DNA of 64,000 nucleotides from Candidatus Pseudomonas phytovorans (lineage in GTDB: Bacteria > Pseudomonadota > Gammaproteobacteria > Pseudomonadales > Pseudomonadaceae), in assembly GCA_029202525.1 (NCBI GenBank), contig CP119325.1, positions 4,190,001 through 4,254,000 of the forward strand, read 5' to 3'. The notes under the pieces were generated by a model that had not been told where the DNA came from, ran no database searches, and worked only from the letters and a program-made list of their open reading frames with translations. This document shows positions 25,080-33,620 of this stretch, piece after piece. The position numbers and the translations under genes are program-made. Position 1 is the stretch's first letter. Each line of letters begins with the position of its first letter.

Positions 25080-25762
25080 TCGCCGTCATCATTCCCGCCC
25101 ACAACGAGGCCCGGCGCCTGGGGCATTGCCTCAAGGCAATCAAGGCTGCAGCTGCGCGAGCCGAGGCAGCAGGTTTTGCCGTAGAGGTGCTGGTGGTGCT
25201 GGACCGGTGCAGCGATAGCAGTGCGCTGGTGGCCCGCCGCCACGGTGTGCATACCCTTGAACTGGAGGCAGGCAACGTCGGCGTCGCCCGGCAGGCAGGT
25301 GCGGCGTGGATGATCGCCCGCGGTGCCCAATGGCTGGCATGCACCGACGCCGACAGCCGCGTCCCGCAGCACTGGCTGACCTCGCAGTTGCAATGGCACG
25401 CTGATGCGGTGTGCGGCACCGTGCACATCGAGCGCTGGCAACCCTGGCAGAGCATCGCCTTTCGCCAGCTGTACCGCAGCCTTTACCAGGCACGTGAGGG
25501 GCACCGGCATATTCATGGCGCCAACCTCGGGGTGTGCGCCAAGGCCTACCAGCGCGCTGGCGGGTTCCAGCCAGTAGCGGCCCATGAGGATGTTCAACTG
25601 GTGCAGGCCCTGCAAGACAGCGGGGCGCAGATTGTCTGGACCGCCGAACACAGCGTAGCCACCAGCAGCCGGCGTGATAGCCGGGCGAAGCTTGGATTCG
25701 GGGACTATCTCAGTGGCCTGGAAGGACAGGTCTGCCAACCCGTCCGGGATACACCCTCATGA
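25076..25762 (+). CDS. Glycosyltransferase family 2
   Basis: 228-residue GT-A-fold transferase. Nucleotide-sugar binding is shown by IAVIIPAHNEARRLGHCL and by WLACTDADSRVPQHWL with the DXD-like DAD. 'HRHIHGANLGVCAKAYQRAG' is the acceptor-side motif. There are no membrane segments, so it acts in the cytoplasm. It is the last gene of the ligD-led operon and overlaps the convergent ku gene by six bases. The sugar and acceptor are unknown. Confidence 0.88.
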   Translation: MIAVIIPAHNEARRLGHCLKAIKAAAARAEAAGFAVEVLVVLDRCSDSSALVARRHGVHTLELEAGNVGVARQAGAAWMIARGAQWLACTDADSRVPQHWLTSQLQWHADAVCGTVHIERWQPWQSIAFRQLYRSLYQAREGHRHIHGANLGVCAKAYQRAGGFQPVAAHEDVQLVQALQDSGAQIVWTAEHSVATSSRRDSRAKLGFGDYLSGLEGQVCQPVRDTPS

Positions 25763-26593
25763 GGCCTTGCGCGGTCGCTTGGCCGCAGGCTTTGCGGCCT
25801 TGGTCTTGCCGCCGAGGCTGCGTTTGAGCAGCTCGGTGAGGTCGAGGATATCCGCGCCTTTCTCCACGGCGTTGCCGTCGCTCTTATCCACCGTCTCGAT
25901 CTTGCCTTTGCTGGCCTTCTCTTCCACCAGGTCGAGAATGGTCTGGCGAAACGCATCGTGGTACTCATCGGGTGCCCATGACCCACTCATGTCTTCGACC
26001 AGGCGTTTGGCCATGCCCATTTCGCGTTTGTCGGCCTTGGCATCCGTCACGCTCTTGTCCAGTTCCAGGCTTTCCACGCTGCGCACCTCCTCCGGCCAGC
26101 GCAGGGTGATCAGCACCAGTGCGTCTTCCAGCGGCCGCAGCAGCGCCAGGTGCTGCCGGGTATGCAGCACCACGGTGGCCAAGGCCACCTTGCCGGTGCT
26201 CTCCAGCGTGTCGCGCAGCAGTGCATACACTTTGCCACCCCGGCGGTCAGGGCTCAGGTAGTAGGGTGTGTCGAAGTGCTGCAGCGGAATCTCGCCAGCC
26301 TGCACGAACGAGAAGATATCGATGGTCTGGGTCGCCTCGGGGCGCGCATCACGGATCTCCTGCTCACTGATCACCACGTAGCGGCCCTTCTCGTACTCCA
26401 CGCCCTTGACGACATTGTCCTTGTCGATGTCCTTGCCGGTGACCTTGTTGACCCGCTTGTAGCCCACCGGCTCCATGCTGCGCTTGTCGAGCCAGTCAAA
26501 GTCCACCCGCTCGGAACGCACTGCGACGTTGAGTGCAACGGGGATGTGCACCAGCCCGAAACTGATCGCGCCTTTCCAGATAGCCCGTGCCAT
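25757..26593 (-). CDS. ku: Ku protein, non-homologous end joining
   Basis: 278-residue bacterial Ku, which forms a ring on DNA ends and recruits LigD. The signature start is MARAIWKGAISFGLVHIPV, followed by 'VDFDWLDKRSMEPVGYKRVN' and 'HFDTPYYLSPDRRGGKVYAL'. The C-terminal tail is Lys/Arg-rich (SLGGKTKAAKPAAKRPRKA), typical of Ku proteins that bind DNA and stimulate LigD. It is convergent with the ligD operon and overlaps the last gene by six bases; promoter sequence should lie in 26594-26705. Confidence 0.97.
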   Translation of the reverse strand: MARAIWKGAISFGLVHIPVALNVAVRSERVDFDWLDKRSMEPVGYKRVNKVTGKDIDKDNVVKGVEYEKGRYVVISEQEIRDARPEATQTIDIFSFVQAGEIPLQHFDTPYYLSPDRRGGKVYALLRDTLESTGKVALATVVLHTRQHLALLRPLEDALVLITLRWPEEVRSVESLELDKSVTDAKADKREMGMAKRLVEDMSGSWAPDEYHDAFRQTILDLVEEKASKGKIETVDKSDGNAVEKGADILDLTELLKRSLGGKTKAAKPAAKRPRKAS

Positions 26594-26705
26594 GTCGACC
26601 TCCTATGCCTGTAACCGTATGACGGCCCCTTTCTGGAACTGACTGACGACGGGTACAAAGGTTTAGTCTGGTTGCTTGATGGCAAAGGGGGGGGCCGACG
26701 GCCTG

Positions 26706-27650
26706 TCAAACGCCCTGCGGCCACGCAGCATGTGCTGACACCGCATTGACGCCCTCAAGCGTCGCAAACGAAATGTCTTTCGCCGTGAGCAGAAAATCGC
26801 TCATGTAAGGCACTTCGAGCATGTCGCTGCGTACAGCCGCAAACAGCGTGGCCTGCAACCCGGCTGCGCCCAGCCGCTTGGCCAGCACATAGCCGCGGGA
26901 TGTGTACTCGTGCACCGCCCAGTTCGGCAGGCAGCACACACCTCGGCCGCTTGCCACCAACTGCATCATCATGACGGTCATTTCTGCAGTACGTATCTGG
27001 GCCGGTTCCATGTCGGCCGGGTCGAAGAAGCGGGTGAAGATGTCCAGGCGGTTGCGCTCGATCGGGTACGTGATCAAGGTCTGGCTGGCGATGTCAGCCG
27101 GCTCCAGATACCGCTTTTCGCGCAGCGGATGATGTTTGTCGATGGCCAGCATTGCCTCGTAGCCGAATAACGGCACGTAGGTGATCCCCGGGAGGGTCAC
27201 CGGGTCGGAAGTCACCACAAGGTCGAGGTCACCCCGCTCCAGGGCCGGCAGGGGCGCGAACGACAACCCCGATGCCAGGTCCAGTTCAACTTCCGGCCAG
27301 GCGCAGCGAAACTCGTCCAGCGAGGGCATCAGCCACTGATAGCAACTGTGGCACTCGATCGCGATGTGCAGCCGGTCGGCCGCACCGCCAGCGAGCTTGC
27401 TCAGGTTGCGCTCGGTTGTGCGGATCAGCGGCAAGACCTGGTCGGCCAGTTGCAGCAACTTGAGCCCCGCCGTGGTGAAGCGTACCGGTTTGGACTTGCG
27501 CACAAACACTGGCATGCCAACGCGGGTTTCCAGCTCCCGGAACTGGTGTGATAGCGCCGATTGAGTCAGGTGCAGGCGTTCGGCTGCCTCGGGCAGGCTG
27601 TCCGTTTCGCGCAGGGCGTGGAGGGTGCGTAGGTGTCTCAAGTCAATCAT
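26706..27650 (-). CDS. metR: LysR-family regulator, MetR-like
   Basis: 314-residue LysR protein. The N-terminal winged helix reads 'MIDLRHLRTLHALRETDSLP' and 'AERLHLTQSALSHQFRELE'. The effector region holds 'AIECHSCYQWLMPSLDEFR', a signature of MetR proteins that bind homocysteine. I chose the ATG at 27650 over one 39 bases upstream. It is the last gene of the mesX-mesD-flavin reductase operon (16-base gap), and a perfect MetR box lies before mesX, so it probably activates this operon when homocysteine accumulates. Confidence 0.9.
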   Translation of the reverse strand: MIDLRHLRTLHALRETDSLPEAAERLHLTQSALSHQFRELETRVGMPVFVRKSKPVRFTTAGLKLLQLADQVLPLIRTTERNLSKLAGGAADRLHIAIECHSCYQWLMPSLDEFRCAWPEVELDLASGLSFAPLPALERGDLDLVVTSDPVTLPGITYVPLFGYEAMLAIDKHHPLREKRYLEPADIASQTLITYPIERNRLDIFTRFFDPADMEPAQIRTAEMTVMMMQLVASGRGVCCLPNWAVHEYTSRGYVLAKRLGAAGLQATLFAAVRSDMLEVPYMSDFLLTAKDISFATLEGVNAVSAHAAWPQGV

Positions 27651-27666
27651 GAGCAGAGGGCAACCC

Positions 27667-28176
27667 TCAAACCGCGCCATGCGCGGCAAGGTTGCAATAT
27701 TGTCCTTTGAAATACAGCAAGGGTTGCGTCGCCACAGCGTCCTGCACGTTCAACGCTTTCACTTCACCTACCACGATCAAATGATCGCCGGCAGCGTGTT
27801 CGGCGTGAATCTCGCAGTCAAGCCAGTGCAGGCTGCCGGTTATGACCGGATTACCCAGCGGCGACACCTGCCAGTCGACACCCTGCCACTTGTCAGTGCC
27901 TTTGCGGGCAAACTGGTTGGAAACCCCAACCTGCTCACCCGAAAGAATGTTGACTGCGAATCGACCCGCTCTACGAATACCGGGATAACTGGCCGAGCTG
28001 GACATCACGCTGAACGACACCAGCGGTGGGCTCATCGACACGCTATAGAACGACTGGCACGTGAAACCTATCGGGTTGCCATCGATGAGTGAAGTGATCA
28101 CCGTGATGCCCGATGCGTAGTGCCCGAGCGCTTCGCGAAAGCTCAATGGCGCGATGGCAGTACTGGGAAGTGACAT
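27667..28176 (-). CDS. Flavin reductase family protein (FMN-binding split barrel)
   Basis: 169-residue NAD(P)H:flavin oxidoreductase of the HpaC/split-barrel type. Motifs: 'FREALGHYASGITVITSLID', 'GFTCQSFYSVSMSPPLVSFS' and 'RFAVNILSGEQVGVSNQFA'. I chose the ATG at 28176 over 28245, which lies inside mesD. It stands between mesD and the MetR-like gene. An obvious role is to supply reduced flavin to MesX/MesD, which are reported to need oxygen; that link is inference. Confidence 0.9.
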   Translation of the reverse strand: MSLPSTAIAPLSFREALGHYASGITVITSLIDGNPIGFTCQSFYSVSMSPPLVSFSVMSSSASYPGIRRAGRFAVNILSGEQVGVSNQFARKGTDKWQGVDWQVSPLGNPVITGSLHWLDCEIHAEHAAGDHLIVVGEVKALNVQDAVATQPLLYFKGQYCNLAAHGAV

Positions 28177-28201
28177 GGTAGGTCCTGGCGTTTGGGTGCC
28201 T

Positions 28202-29233
28202 TTAAATGGCCAAAAGTTCTTTGCGCACGATGTCTGCACCTGCACTCAACGCATTGAGCTTGCCGCGGGCGACCCCACGCGGTAAGGGCGCCATGCCACA
28301 GTTGGTGCAAGGATAGAGCTTGTCTGCATCTACAAATTGCAGTGCCTTGCGCAAGGTATTGGCGACTTCCTCAGGGGTTTCAATGGTGTAGTTAGCCACG
28401 TCAATCGCGCCCACCATCACCTTCTTGCCTCGAATCAGCTCAAGCAGATCCATCGGCACATGGGAGTTATGGCATTCCAGCGAGATGATATCGATGCTGG
28501 ACTTTTGCAGTTTGGGGAAGGCCTCTTCATATTGCCGCCACTCGGACCCCAGGGTCTTTTTCCAGTCGGTGTTGGCTTTGATGCCATAGCCATAGCAGAT
28601 ATGTACGGCGGTTTCACATTTGAGGCCTTCAATGGCCCGTTCCAGGGTGGCAACCCCCCAGTCATTCACCTCGTCAAAGAAGACATTGAAGGCGGGTTCA
28701 TCAAACTGAATGATATCCACACCGGCGGCCTCGAGCTCTCGGGCTTCCTGGTTGAGGATCTTGGCAAACTCCCAAGCCAGTTTTTCGCGGCTTTTGTAGT
28801 GGTTGTCGTGCAGCGTGTCGATCATGGTCATGGGGCCTGGCAACGCCCACTTTATGGGCTGCCGGGTCTGCTGGCGCAAGAACCGGGCATCTTCGACAAA
28901 CACAGGTTTTTGCCGAGCAACAGCACCTACCACTGTCGGTACGCTTGCATCATAGCGATCACGAATCCTGACGGTCTCGCGCTTCTCGAAGTCAACGCCG
29001 CTCAGGTGCTCAATGAAGGTAGTCACAAAATGTTGGCGGGTTTGCTCACCATCGCTGACGATATCAATGCCGGCGTGTTGCTGCTCCTGCAATGCCAGGC
29101 GCAGGGCATCCTGCTTGCCTTCGATCAATGCCTCATCTTGCAGCTTCCAGGGTGACCAGAGCGTTTCGGGTTGTGCGAGCCAGGAGGGTTTCGGCAAACT
29201 GCCAGCGGTCGAAGTAGGTAACAGCTTTTTCAC
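28202..29233 (-). CDS. mesD: MesD, short (core) methionine synthase
   Basis: 343-residue protein matching only the C-terminal catalytic domain of cobalamin-independent MetE (about 750 residues), so it lacks the folate-binding half. Zinc-site and homocysteine motifs: 'GIDIVSDGEQTRQHFV', 'IIQFDEPAFN', 'HICYGYG', 'DIISLECHNSHVPM' and 'LYPCTNCGMAPLPRGVARGK'. It is directly after a DUF1852 gene (MesX). This pair is the MesD-type folate-independent methionine synthase known from Acinetobacter and Pseudomonas; the methyl donor is not established to my knowledge. Confidence 0.92.
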   Translation of the reverse strand: MKKLLPTSTAGSLPKPSWLAQPETLWSPWKLQDEALIEGKQDALRLALQEQQHAGIDIVSDGEQTRQHFVTTFIEHLSGVDFEKRETVRIRDRYDASVPTVVGAVARQKPVFVEDARFLRQQTRQPIKWALPGPMTMIDTLHDNHYKSREKLAWEFAKILNQEARELEAAGVDIIQFDEPAFNVFFDEVNDWGVATLERAIEGLKCETAVHICYGYGIKANTDWKKTLGSEWRQYEEAFPKLQKSSIDIISLECHNSHVPMDLLELIRGKKVMVGAIDVANYTIETPEEVANTLRKALQFVDADKLYPCTNCGMAPLPRGVARGKLNALSAGADIVRKELLAI

Positions 29234-29274
29234 GAGGGTAGACCTTATATATTCAGTTAATCAGCAGGCGTGTA

Positions 29275-30261
29275 TCAGCAGGCGTAGTGGGCGGACCACT
29301 GTTCAAGCATCGCGTGGTGGGGTTTGATAAAGTACTCCTCGACAAACCGTCCCTGCTCGATGGCCAACCTGCTTCGCTCTTCGCGGTCATAAACAATACG
29401 CGTCAGTGAGTAATCCTGGTGCTGCAAGCTGGGCTGATAGCATTTCCCGGCGGCAGAGTTCGCATTGTATATTTCGGGCCGATAGATTTTCTGGAAAGTA
29501 TCCATGGTGCTGATGGTGCTGATCAGCTCAAGGTTGGTGTAGTCACTGAGCAAGTCACCGGCAAAATAGAAGGCCAAAGGCGCAACACTGTTTGGCGGCA
29601 TGAAGTAACGCACCTTCAACCCCATCTTCTCAAAGTAGGTATCCGTCAACGAATACTCATCCTGCTGATACTCAAAACCCAACACAGGGTGATGATTATC
29701 CGTCCGATGGTAGGTCTTGCTGCTCGAAACGCTCAGGCAGATGACCGGCGGCTTGTCAAAATGTGCCTTGTAAGTGCTTGAGTTCACGAAGCGCTTGAAC
29801 AGCTTTCCGTGCAGCTCGCCGAAATGGTCTGGCGTGCTGAACACCGGTTGGTTCGCATTGTGCCCCAACAGCAATACGCTAAAATCGTAATCCCGCACGT
29901 AGGAAGAAAAATTATTCCCCACCATGCCCGCGATGCGCTCGCCGGTTTGTCGGTCGACAACGTTTGTTTTCAATATTTCAATCAGCGGCAGCGCGTGATC
30001 GCCGCCTTCAGCACCGATACTCATTTCGACAGAAATAATGTCAAGCTCGACCGCGTAGCGGTCCCCTTTGGGGTTATCCCAGTGCGCCAGGGCATTGAAG
30101 CGGTTATCGATCATCCCCAAGGTGCTGCGCAAGTTCTGCTGCCGGCTCGCGCCCCTCGCCAGGTTGGCGAAGTTGGTAGTGAGGCGCGTATTCTCGGAGG
30201 GGTGATAATGCTCGTCGAAACGAATGCTCTTGATGGAAAAGTTGAAGTCTTTATTTGTCAT
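29275..30261 (-). CDS. mesX: MesX, DUF1852 protein required with MesD
   Basis: 328-residue DUF1852 protein with no membrane segment. Typical stretches are 'FSIKSIRFDEHYHPSENTRL', 'TTNFANLARGASRQQNLRST' and 'HPVLGFEYQQDEYSLTDTYF'. I chose the ATG at 30261 (MTNKDFNF) over 30279. It is the first gene of the methionine operon, 41 bases before mesD, and the two families are known to work together in oxygen-dependent, folate-independent methionine synthesis. Its chemistry is unknown. A MetR box lies 77 bases upstream. Confidence 0.9.
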   Translation of the reverse strand: MTNKDFNFSIKSIRFDEHYHPSENTRLTTNFANLARGASRQQNLRSTLGMIDNRFNALAHWDNPKGDRYAVELDIISVEMSIGAEGGDHALPLIEILKTNVVDRQTGERIAGMVGNNFSSYVRDYDFSVLLLGHNANQPVFSTPDHFGELHGKLFKRFVNSSTYKAHFDKPPVICLSVSSSKTYHRTDNHHPVLGFEYQQDEYSLTDTYFEKMGLKVRYFMPPNSVAPLAFYFAGDLLSDYTNLELISTISTMDTFQKIYRPEIYNANSAAGKCYQPSLQHQDYSLTRIVYDREERSRLAIEQGRFVEEYFIKPHHAMLEQWSAHYAC

Positions 30262-30337
30262 GACCGGGAACCCACTCAAATATCCATATACTCTCTAATT
30301 GGCCTGTATTTTAGGTTGGGGGGCTGACGGGGGGAAC

Positions 30338-30350
30338 TGAATTGATTTCA
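30338..30350 (-). promoter_or_regulatory. MetR box upstream of mesX
   Basis: TGAATTGATTTCA is an exact TGAA-N5-TTCA palindrome, the consensus MetR site, centred about 83 bases before the mesX start. The operon's fourth gene is a MetR-like activator. The gap 30262-30447 otherwise holds only AT-rich promoter-like sequence near 30280-30310. Confidence 0.65.
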
Positions 30351-30447
30351 CAGCGCCTTTAGCCACGCTCATGACGCGCCCGGGTAATGATGCCAAAGAA
30401 CAGACGCCTGCACGGCAACTCGGCGAGCACCGTGCGTCCAGGGGTGC

Positions 30448-32076
30448 TCAGGCATCATTGCCAGCATCACCCGGCTCCCGCGCCGGGGCGGCAAACCACT
30501 TGTCTCGCGGCACCCACTTCTCTTGCGCCGGGTCCCCCAGATAATGCGGCGACATGATCTGCACCCCATACGCGTTGAACACGTCCTGGATGTTGGCGTG
30601 CAACAGGCTCAGCAACTCCGCGCGCGGCCTTGGCGCGGCAGGTACTGCCTGGGCCACCAGGCGGTATTCGGGGTAGAAGTCCGAAAGCCCGGTCTGGAAT
30701 ACCTGCGGTCTGGGCGTTTCCAGAATGCCATCGGTGCGGTAGGCCGCTTCCACCAGCATCGCCTCGACCTGGCGCCACGGCGTGTCGTAGCCGATGGTGA
30801 CCACGGTATCGACAATGTAGCCGTGCCCTTGCACCACCCGCGAATAGTTGCGCGTCACCGAGCCGGTGATCATTGAGTTGGGCAAGGTCAGCACCTCGCC
30901 AAGGCCTGTGCGGATGGTGGTATTGAAAATGCCAACCTCGGTCACCGTGCCTTCGTTGTCGCCGACCCGCACGTATTCACCAGCCTTCAATGTGCGCGAA
31001 TAGGTCAGGATCAACCCCGCCGCCGCCTGCCCCACCACACTGGTGGCACCGAGCGAAATCATCAGCCCCAGTAGCACCGAGAGCCCTTTGAAGGCATCGG
31101 TACCAGAACCGGGCAGGTACGGGTAGGCCATGACCAGGGCGAACAGCCAGATTGCCAGCGAAGCGAGCCGTGTCGTGGGTTGCAAGGTTTCTTCGGTGAG
31201 CCATTTCAAGGTGCCCGGGCGAGCCAGGCGCTCCAGGATGCGCCGACTGAAGCTGCTGATGCCGCGGGCGATGAAGAAGATCGTGAAGGCCACGGCAATG
31301 CCCGGGATAGCGTGCAGGATACCGTCAAGCAGGTAACGCAGCAGGTCGAGCAGGTGCACATTGAGGCTTTCGCCCCACGGCCGGGTATAAGGGAACTGCG
31401 ACAGCACGAAGCTCAACCACTGGTAACTGAGCAACAGTACGATGACCCAGTACAACAGGCGCAGCAGACGATCGATCAGGAAGTACACATACTGCATGTC
31501 GAACAGTGGCAGCTGGCCAACCTTGATCTGCCGCGCACGTTCACGCATCAGCTGCGGCAGGCGGCCGCGCAGCTTGCGCCGGGCCAGGTTGGCGCCCTTG
31601 ATAAGCACCACAAAAGCCAGCGTGGCAATAGCGGAAAAACCCAGCGCCTTGAGCAGAAAACGCACGCTGCGCGCCTCGCCGGTTTCGTCGACTACCTGGC
31701 GCAAGGTGGCCGCTGCCTGCTCAGCGGCCTCGCGGGTGTCGCCGCCCTCCTCACTCAGGTCCTTCGGTGCGACGATGAACGCCCGGCGCCCACCCAGCAG
31801 CACCAGGTGGCTGTTGACGATTGGGTCAATGCTGACCTTCAGCTCGTCGGTGCCACGCAGCGCCTCCTCGATCACCGACCTTGCCCGCTGCACGCGGGCA
31901 GCAGGCGTTTCGCCCAGCAGCGTGGCGTGAAAGGTAATGATGCTGCGGTTGGCAATACGCAGTTCTGCCGGTTCGCCCGGTACGCCATCTGTGGCGTTGC
32001 CGAAGGCGTCCTTGCCCTGCCCCACCATCGGCAGCAAGGCGCACAGCATCAGCAACACCGTCAAAAGGCGATTCAT
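30448..32076 (-). CDS. MscS-family mechanosensitive ion channel
   Basis: 542-residue inner-membrane channel that opens on osmotic downshock. An N-terminal signal peptide ('LLTVLLMLCALLPMVGQGKD') leads to a periplasmic domain, then four to five membrane helices. The MscS pore helix and beta domain follow: 'LMISLGATSVVGQAAAGLIL', 'LKAGEYVRVGDNEGTVTEVG' and 'LGEVLTLPNSMITGSVTRN'. I chose the ATG at 32076 because it directly precedes the signal peptide; the frame is open to 32229. It is divergent from the TerB-like gene. Confidence 0.93.
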   Translation of the reverse strand: MNRLLTVLLMLCALLPMVGQGKDAFGNATDGVPGEPAELRIANRSIITFHATLLGETPAARVQRARSVIEEALRGTDELKVSIDPIVNSHLVLLGGRRAFIVAPKDLSEEGGDTREAAEQAAATLRQVVDETGEARSVRFLLKALGFSAIATLAFVVLIKGANLARRKLRGRLPQLMRERARQIKVGQLPLFDMQYVYFLIDRLLRLLYWVIVLLLSYQWLSFVLSQFPYTRPWGESLNVHLLDLLRYLLDGILHAIPGIAVAFTIFFIARGISSFSRRILERLARPGTLKWLTEETLQPTTRLASLAIWLFALVMAYPYLPGSGTDAFKGLSVLLGLMISLGATSVVGQAAAGLILTYSRTLKAGEYVRVGDNEGTVTEVGIFNTTIRTGLGEVLTLPNSMITGSVTRNYSRVVQGHGYIVDTVVTIGYDTPWRQVEAMLVEAAYRTDGILETPRPQVFQTGLSDFYPEYRLVAQAVPAAPRPRAELLSLLHANIQDVFNAYGVQIMSPHYLGDPAQEKWVPRDKWFAAPAREPGDAGNDA

Positions 32077-32295
32077 TGCACACTCCTTGGCCTGTGGGAC
32101 GAACAGCGTTGCTGTAGTGATAGCACAGGCGCCACTGGCCGGGGCCAAGGCCCAGGGACCAACGCAAGCAAGGTTTTTTGCCGTGGCCGAACGCGCCTGC
32201 CGCCCGGATCCAGTCGGCCAGACGGTCATGGCGCTTCGCCTTTAGCGGGCTATCGTTGGTTTTCTGGGCAACGACTAGCGAGCGAGGGCGATGCC

Positions 32296-32958
32296 ATGAA
32301 CACCAGTGATCTACTCGAACAGTTACTTCGGGCCGGACAAGGCTCGCAATCGCGCCAAGGCAGTGGCGGCGTGGCACAAGACGGCCTGGGCGGTCTGGGC
32401 GGCTTGCTGGGTGGCCTGTTGGGTGGCCGAGCGGGCGGCAGCACAGGTGGTATTCCCCAGGGGCGCTCTACCGGAGGCAGCAATTTCGCGACACTGGCGT
32501 CGCTGGGCATGATGGCGTTCCAGGCCTATCAAAGCTGGCAGCGCAGCCAGGCGGCAGCCCCGCAACCGGCGCTACAGACTGTCGATCAGTTATCAGGCCC
32601 CGAGGCCGAGGACCATAGCCATGCGATCTTGCGCGCGCTGATTGCGGCAGCCAAGGCAGACGGGCGCATTGACAAGCAGGAAGAACAGTTGATCTACGCT
32701 GAAATCAAACGTCAAACCAGTGACCCGCAACTGCAGCAATGGCTGGATGAGGAAGTCAGCAAGCCCCTCGATGTTGCCGAAGTGGCCCGGTCGGCCCAAA
32801 ACCCGGCCATGGCTGCAGAAATGTACTTGGCCAGCGTGATGCTGGTGGATGACCAGCAGGACGACGAGCGGGCCTACCTTGACGAACTGGCCGGCGCACT
32901 GCAGATCGACCCGACATTGCAGGTGCACCTGGAACAGCAGGCCAAGGCAACTACCTGA
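32296..32958 (+). CDS. TerB/DUF533-family protein
   Basis: 220 residues. The first third is Gly-rich and flexible ('GLGGLGGLLGGLLGGRAGGS'). The C-terminal half (about 95-215) is a TerB-like helical domain with 'ILRALIAAAKADGRIDKQEE' and 'AAEMYLASVMLVDDQQDDER', matching DUF533/YebE inner-membrane or periplasmic proteins. 'FATLASLGMMAFQAYQSW' may be a weak membrane segment. Function is unknown. A strong stem-loop separates it from the convergent disordered-protein gene. Confidence 0.85.
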   Translation: MNTSDLLEQLLRAGQGSQSRQGSGGVAQDGLGGLGGLLGGLLGGRAGGSTGGIPQGRSTGGSNFATLASLGMMAFQAYQSWQRSQAAAPQPALQTVDQLSGPEAEDHSHAILRALIAAAKADGRIDKQEEQLIYAEIKRQTSDPQLQQWLDEEVSKPLDVAEVARSAQNPAMAAEMYLASVMLVDDQQDDERAYLDELAGALQIDPTLQVHLEQQAKATT

Positions 32959-32972
32959 ACGGACTGAAAACA

Positions 32973-33012
32973 GCCGGAGGCAAGCGCTCCAACGCGTGTT
33001 GCTGCCTCCGGC
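32973..33012 (-). terminator. Stem-loop terminator between convergent genes
   Basis: Perfect 10-bp arms GCCGGAGGCA (32973-32982) and TGCCTCCGGC (33003-33012). Read on the minus strand, the stem is followed by TGTTTTC, so it best serves the minus-strand gene at 33029-33325. It may work in both directions. Confidence 0.6.
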
Positions 33013-33028
33013 GACGTTAACAGGCCGC

Positions 33029-33325
33029 TCAGCGGTCCTGGTCACGCTGCGGGTTATCACGCTGCGACTGCTGGCCACCCATGCGGTCTTTGTCAGCCGG
33101 GTTCTGCTTGTCGGTCATGCCCTCTTCAGGCCGGCCGCCTTTGCTTCCGGTATCACCAGCACGGTCCCAGTCCTTGTTCATCTTGTCCTCGGGCTTTTGC
33201 CCCGGCTGGTCATGACCCTGTTGTTGCTTGTTCGGCATGCCACCACCTGAGCCTTGACCACCCTGTTGCCCGGTACCTGTGGTGTTATTGCCCTGATTAC
33301 CGCCCTTGTCTTGATTATTAGCCAT
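33029..33325 (-). CDS. Small hydrophilic, probably disordered protein
   Basis: 98 residues made almost wholly of Gly, Gln, Asn, Asp, Lys and Pro ('GGNQGNNTTGTGQQGGQGSG', 'QKPEDKMNKDWDRAGDTGSK'), with no Cys and almost no hydrophobic residues. It should be disordered and heat-stable, like stress-induced hydrophilin/KGG-type proteins, though I see no clean KGG repeat. The reading frame, terminator and gene spacing support it as real. I do not recognise a function. Confidence 0.7.
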   Translation of the reverse strand: MANNQDKGGNQGNNTTGTGQQGGQGSGGGMPNKQQQGHDQPGQKPEDKMNKDWDRAGDTGSKGGRPEEGMTDKQNPADKDRMGGQQSQRDNPQRDQDR

Positions 33326-33620
33326 GATCGCTTACCTCAAGTCAGACACAGAAAAGCCTGTGTATGGGTACGACTGCGGCGCTCCGGCAGTGGATGTATT
33401 TATTCGCCGCGTTTCGGATGAGCGATACCAAATGCAGCTACTTGATACTGCGCCGCACTAAATACCGACGTGCAGCAGGGCCGGCATTGACCTGTATCCG
33501 GGCAGGCGAATGTGGCGTTTTCAGGGAAATTGGGGCAATTCATCCTGTTTAAGCTGATCTGAAGCGCTGCATGGCATATCCTTGTGGCTCGCAATCAACT
33601 TTGAAGCAGTGAATTGAACG

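Noticed and set aside
23714..25762. Mycothiol-type biosynthesis (PIG-L plus glycosyltransferase)
   Set aside because: The glycosyltransferase is GT2, not the GT4 MshA type, and no MshC or MshD homologue is nearby; only a generic amino-sugar role is defensible.
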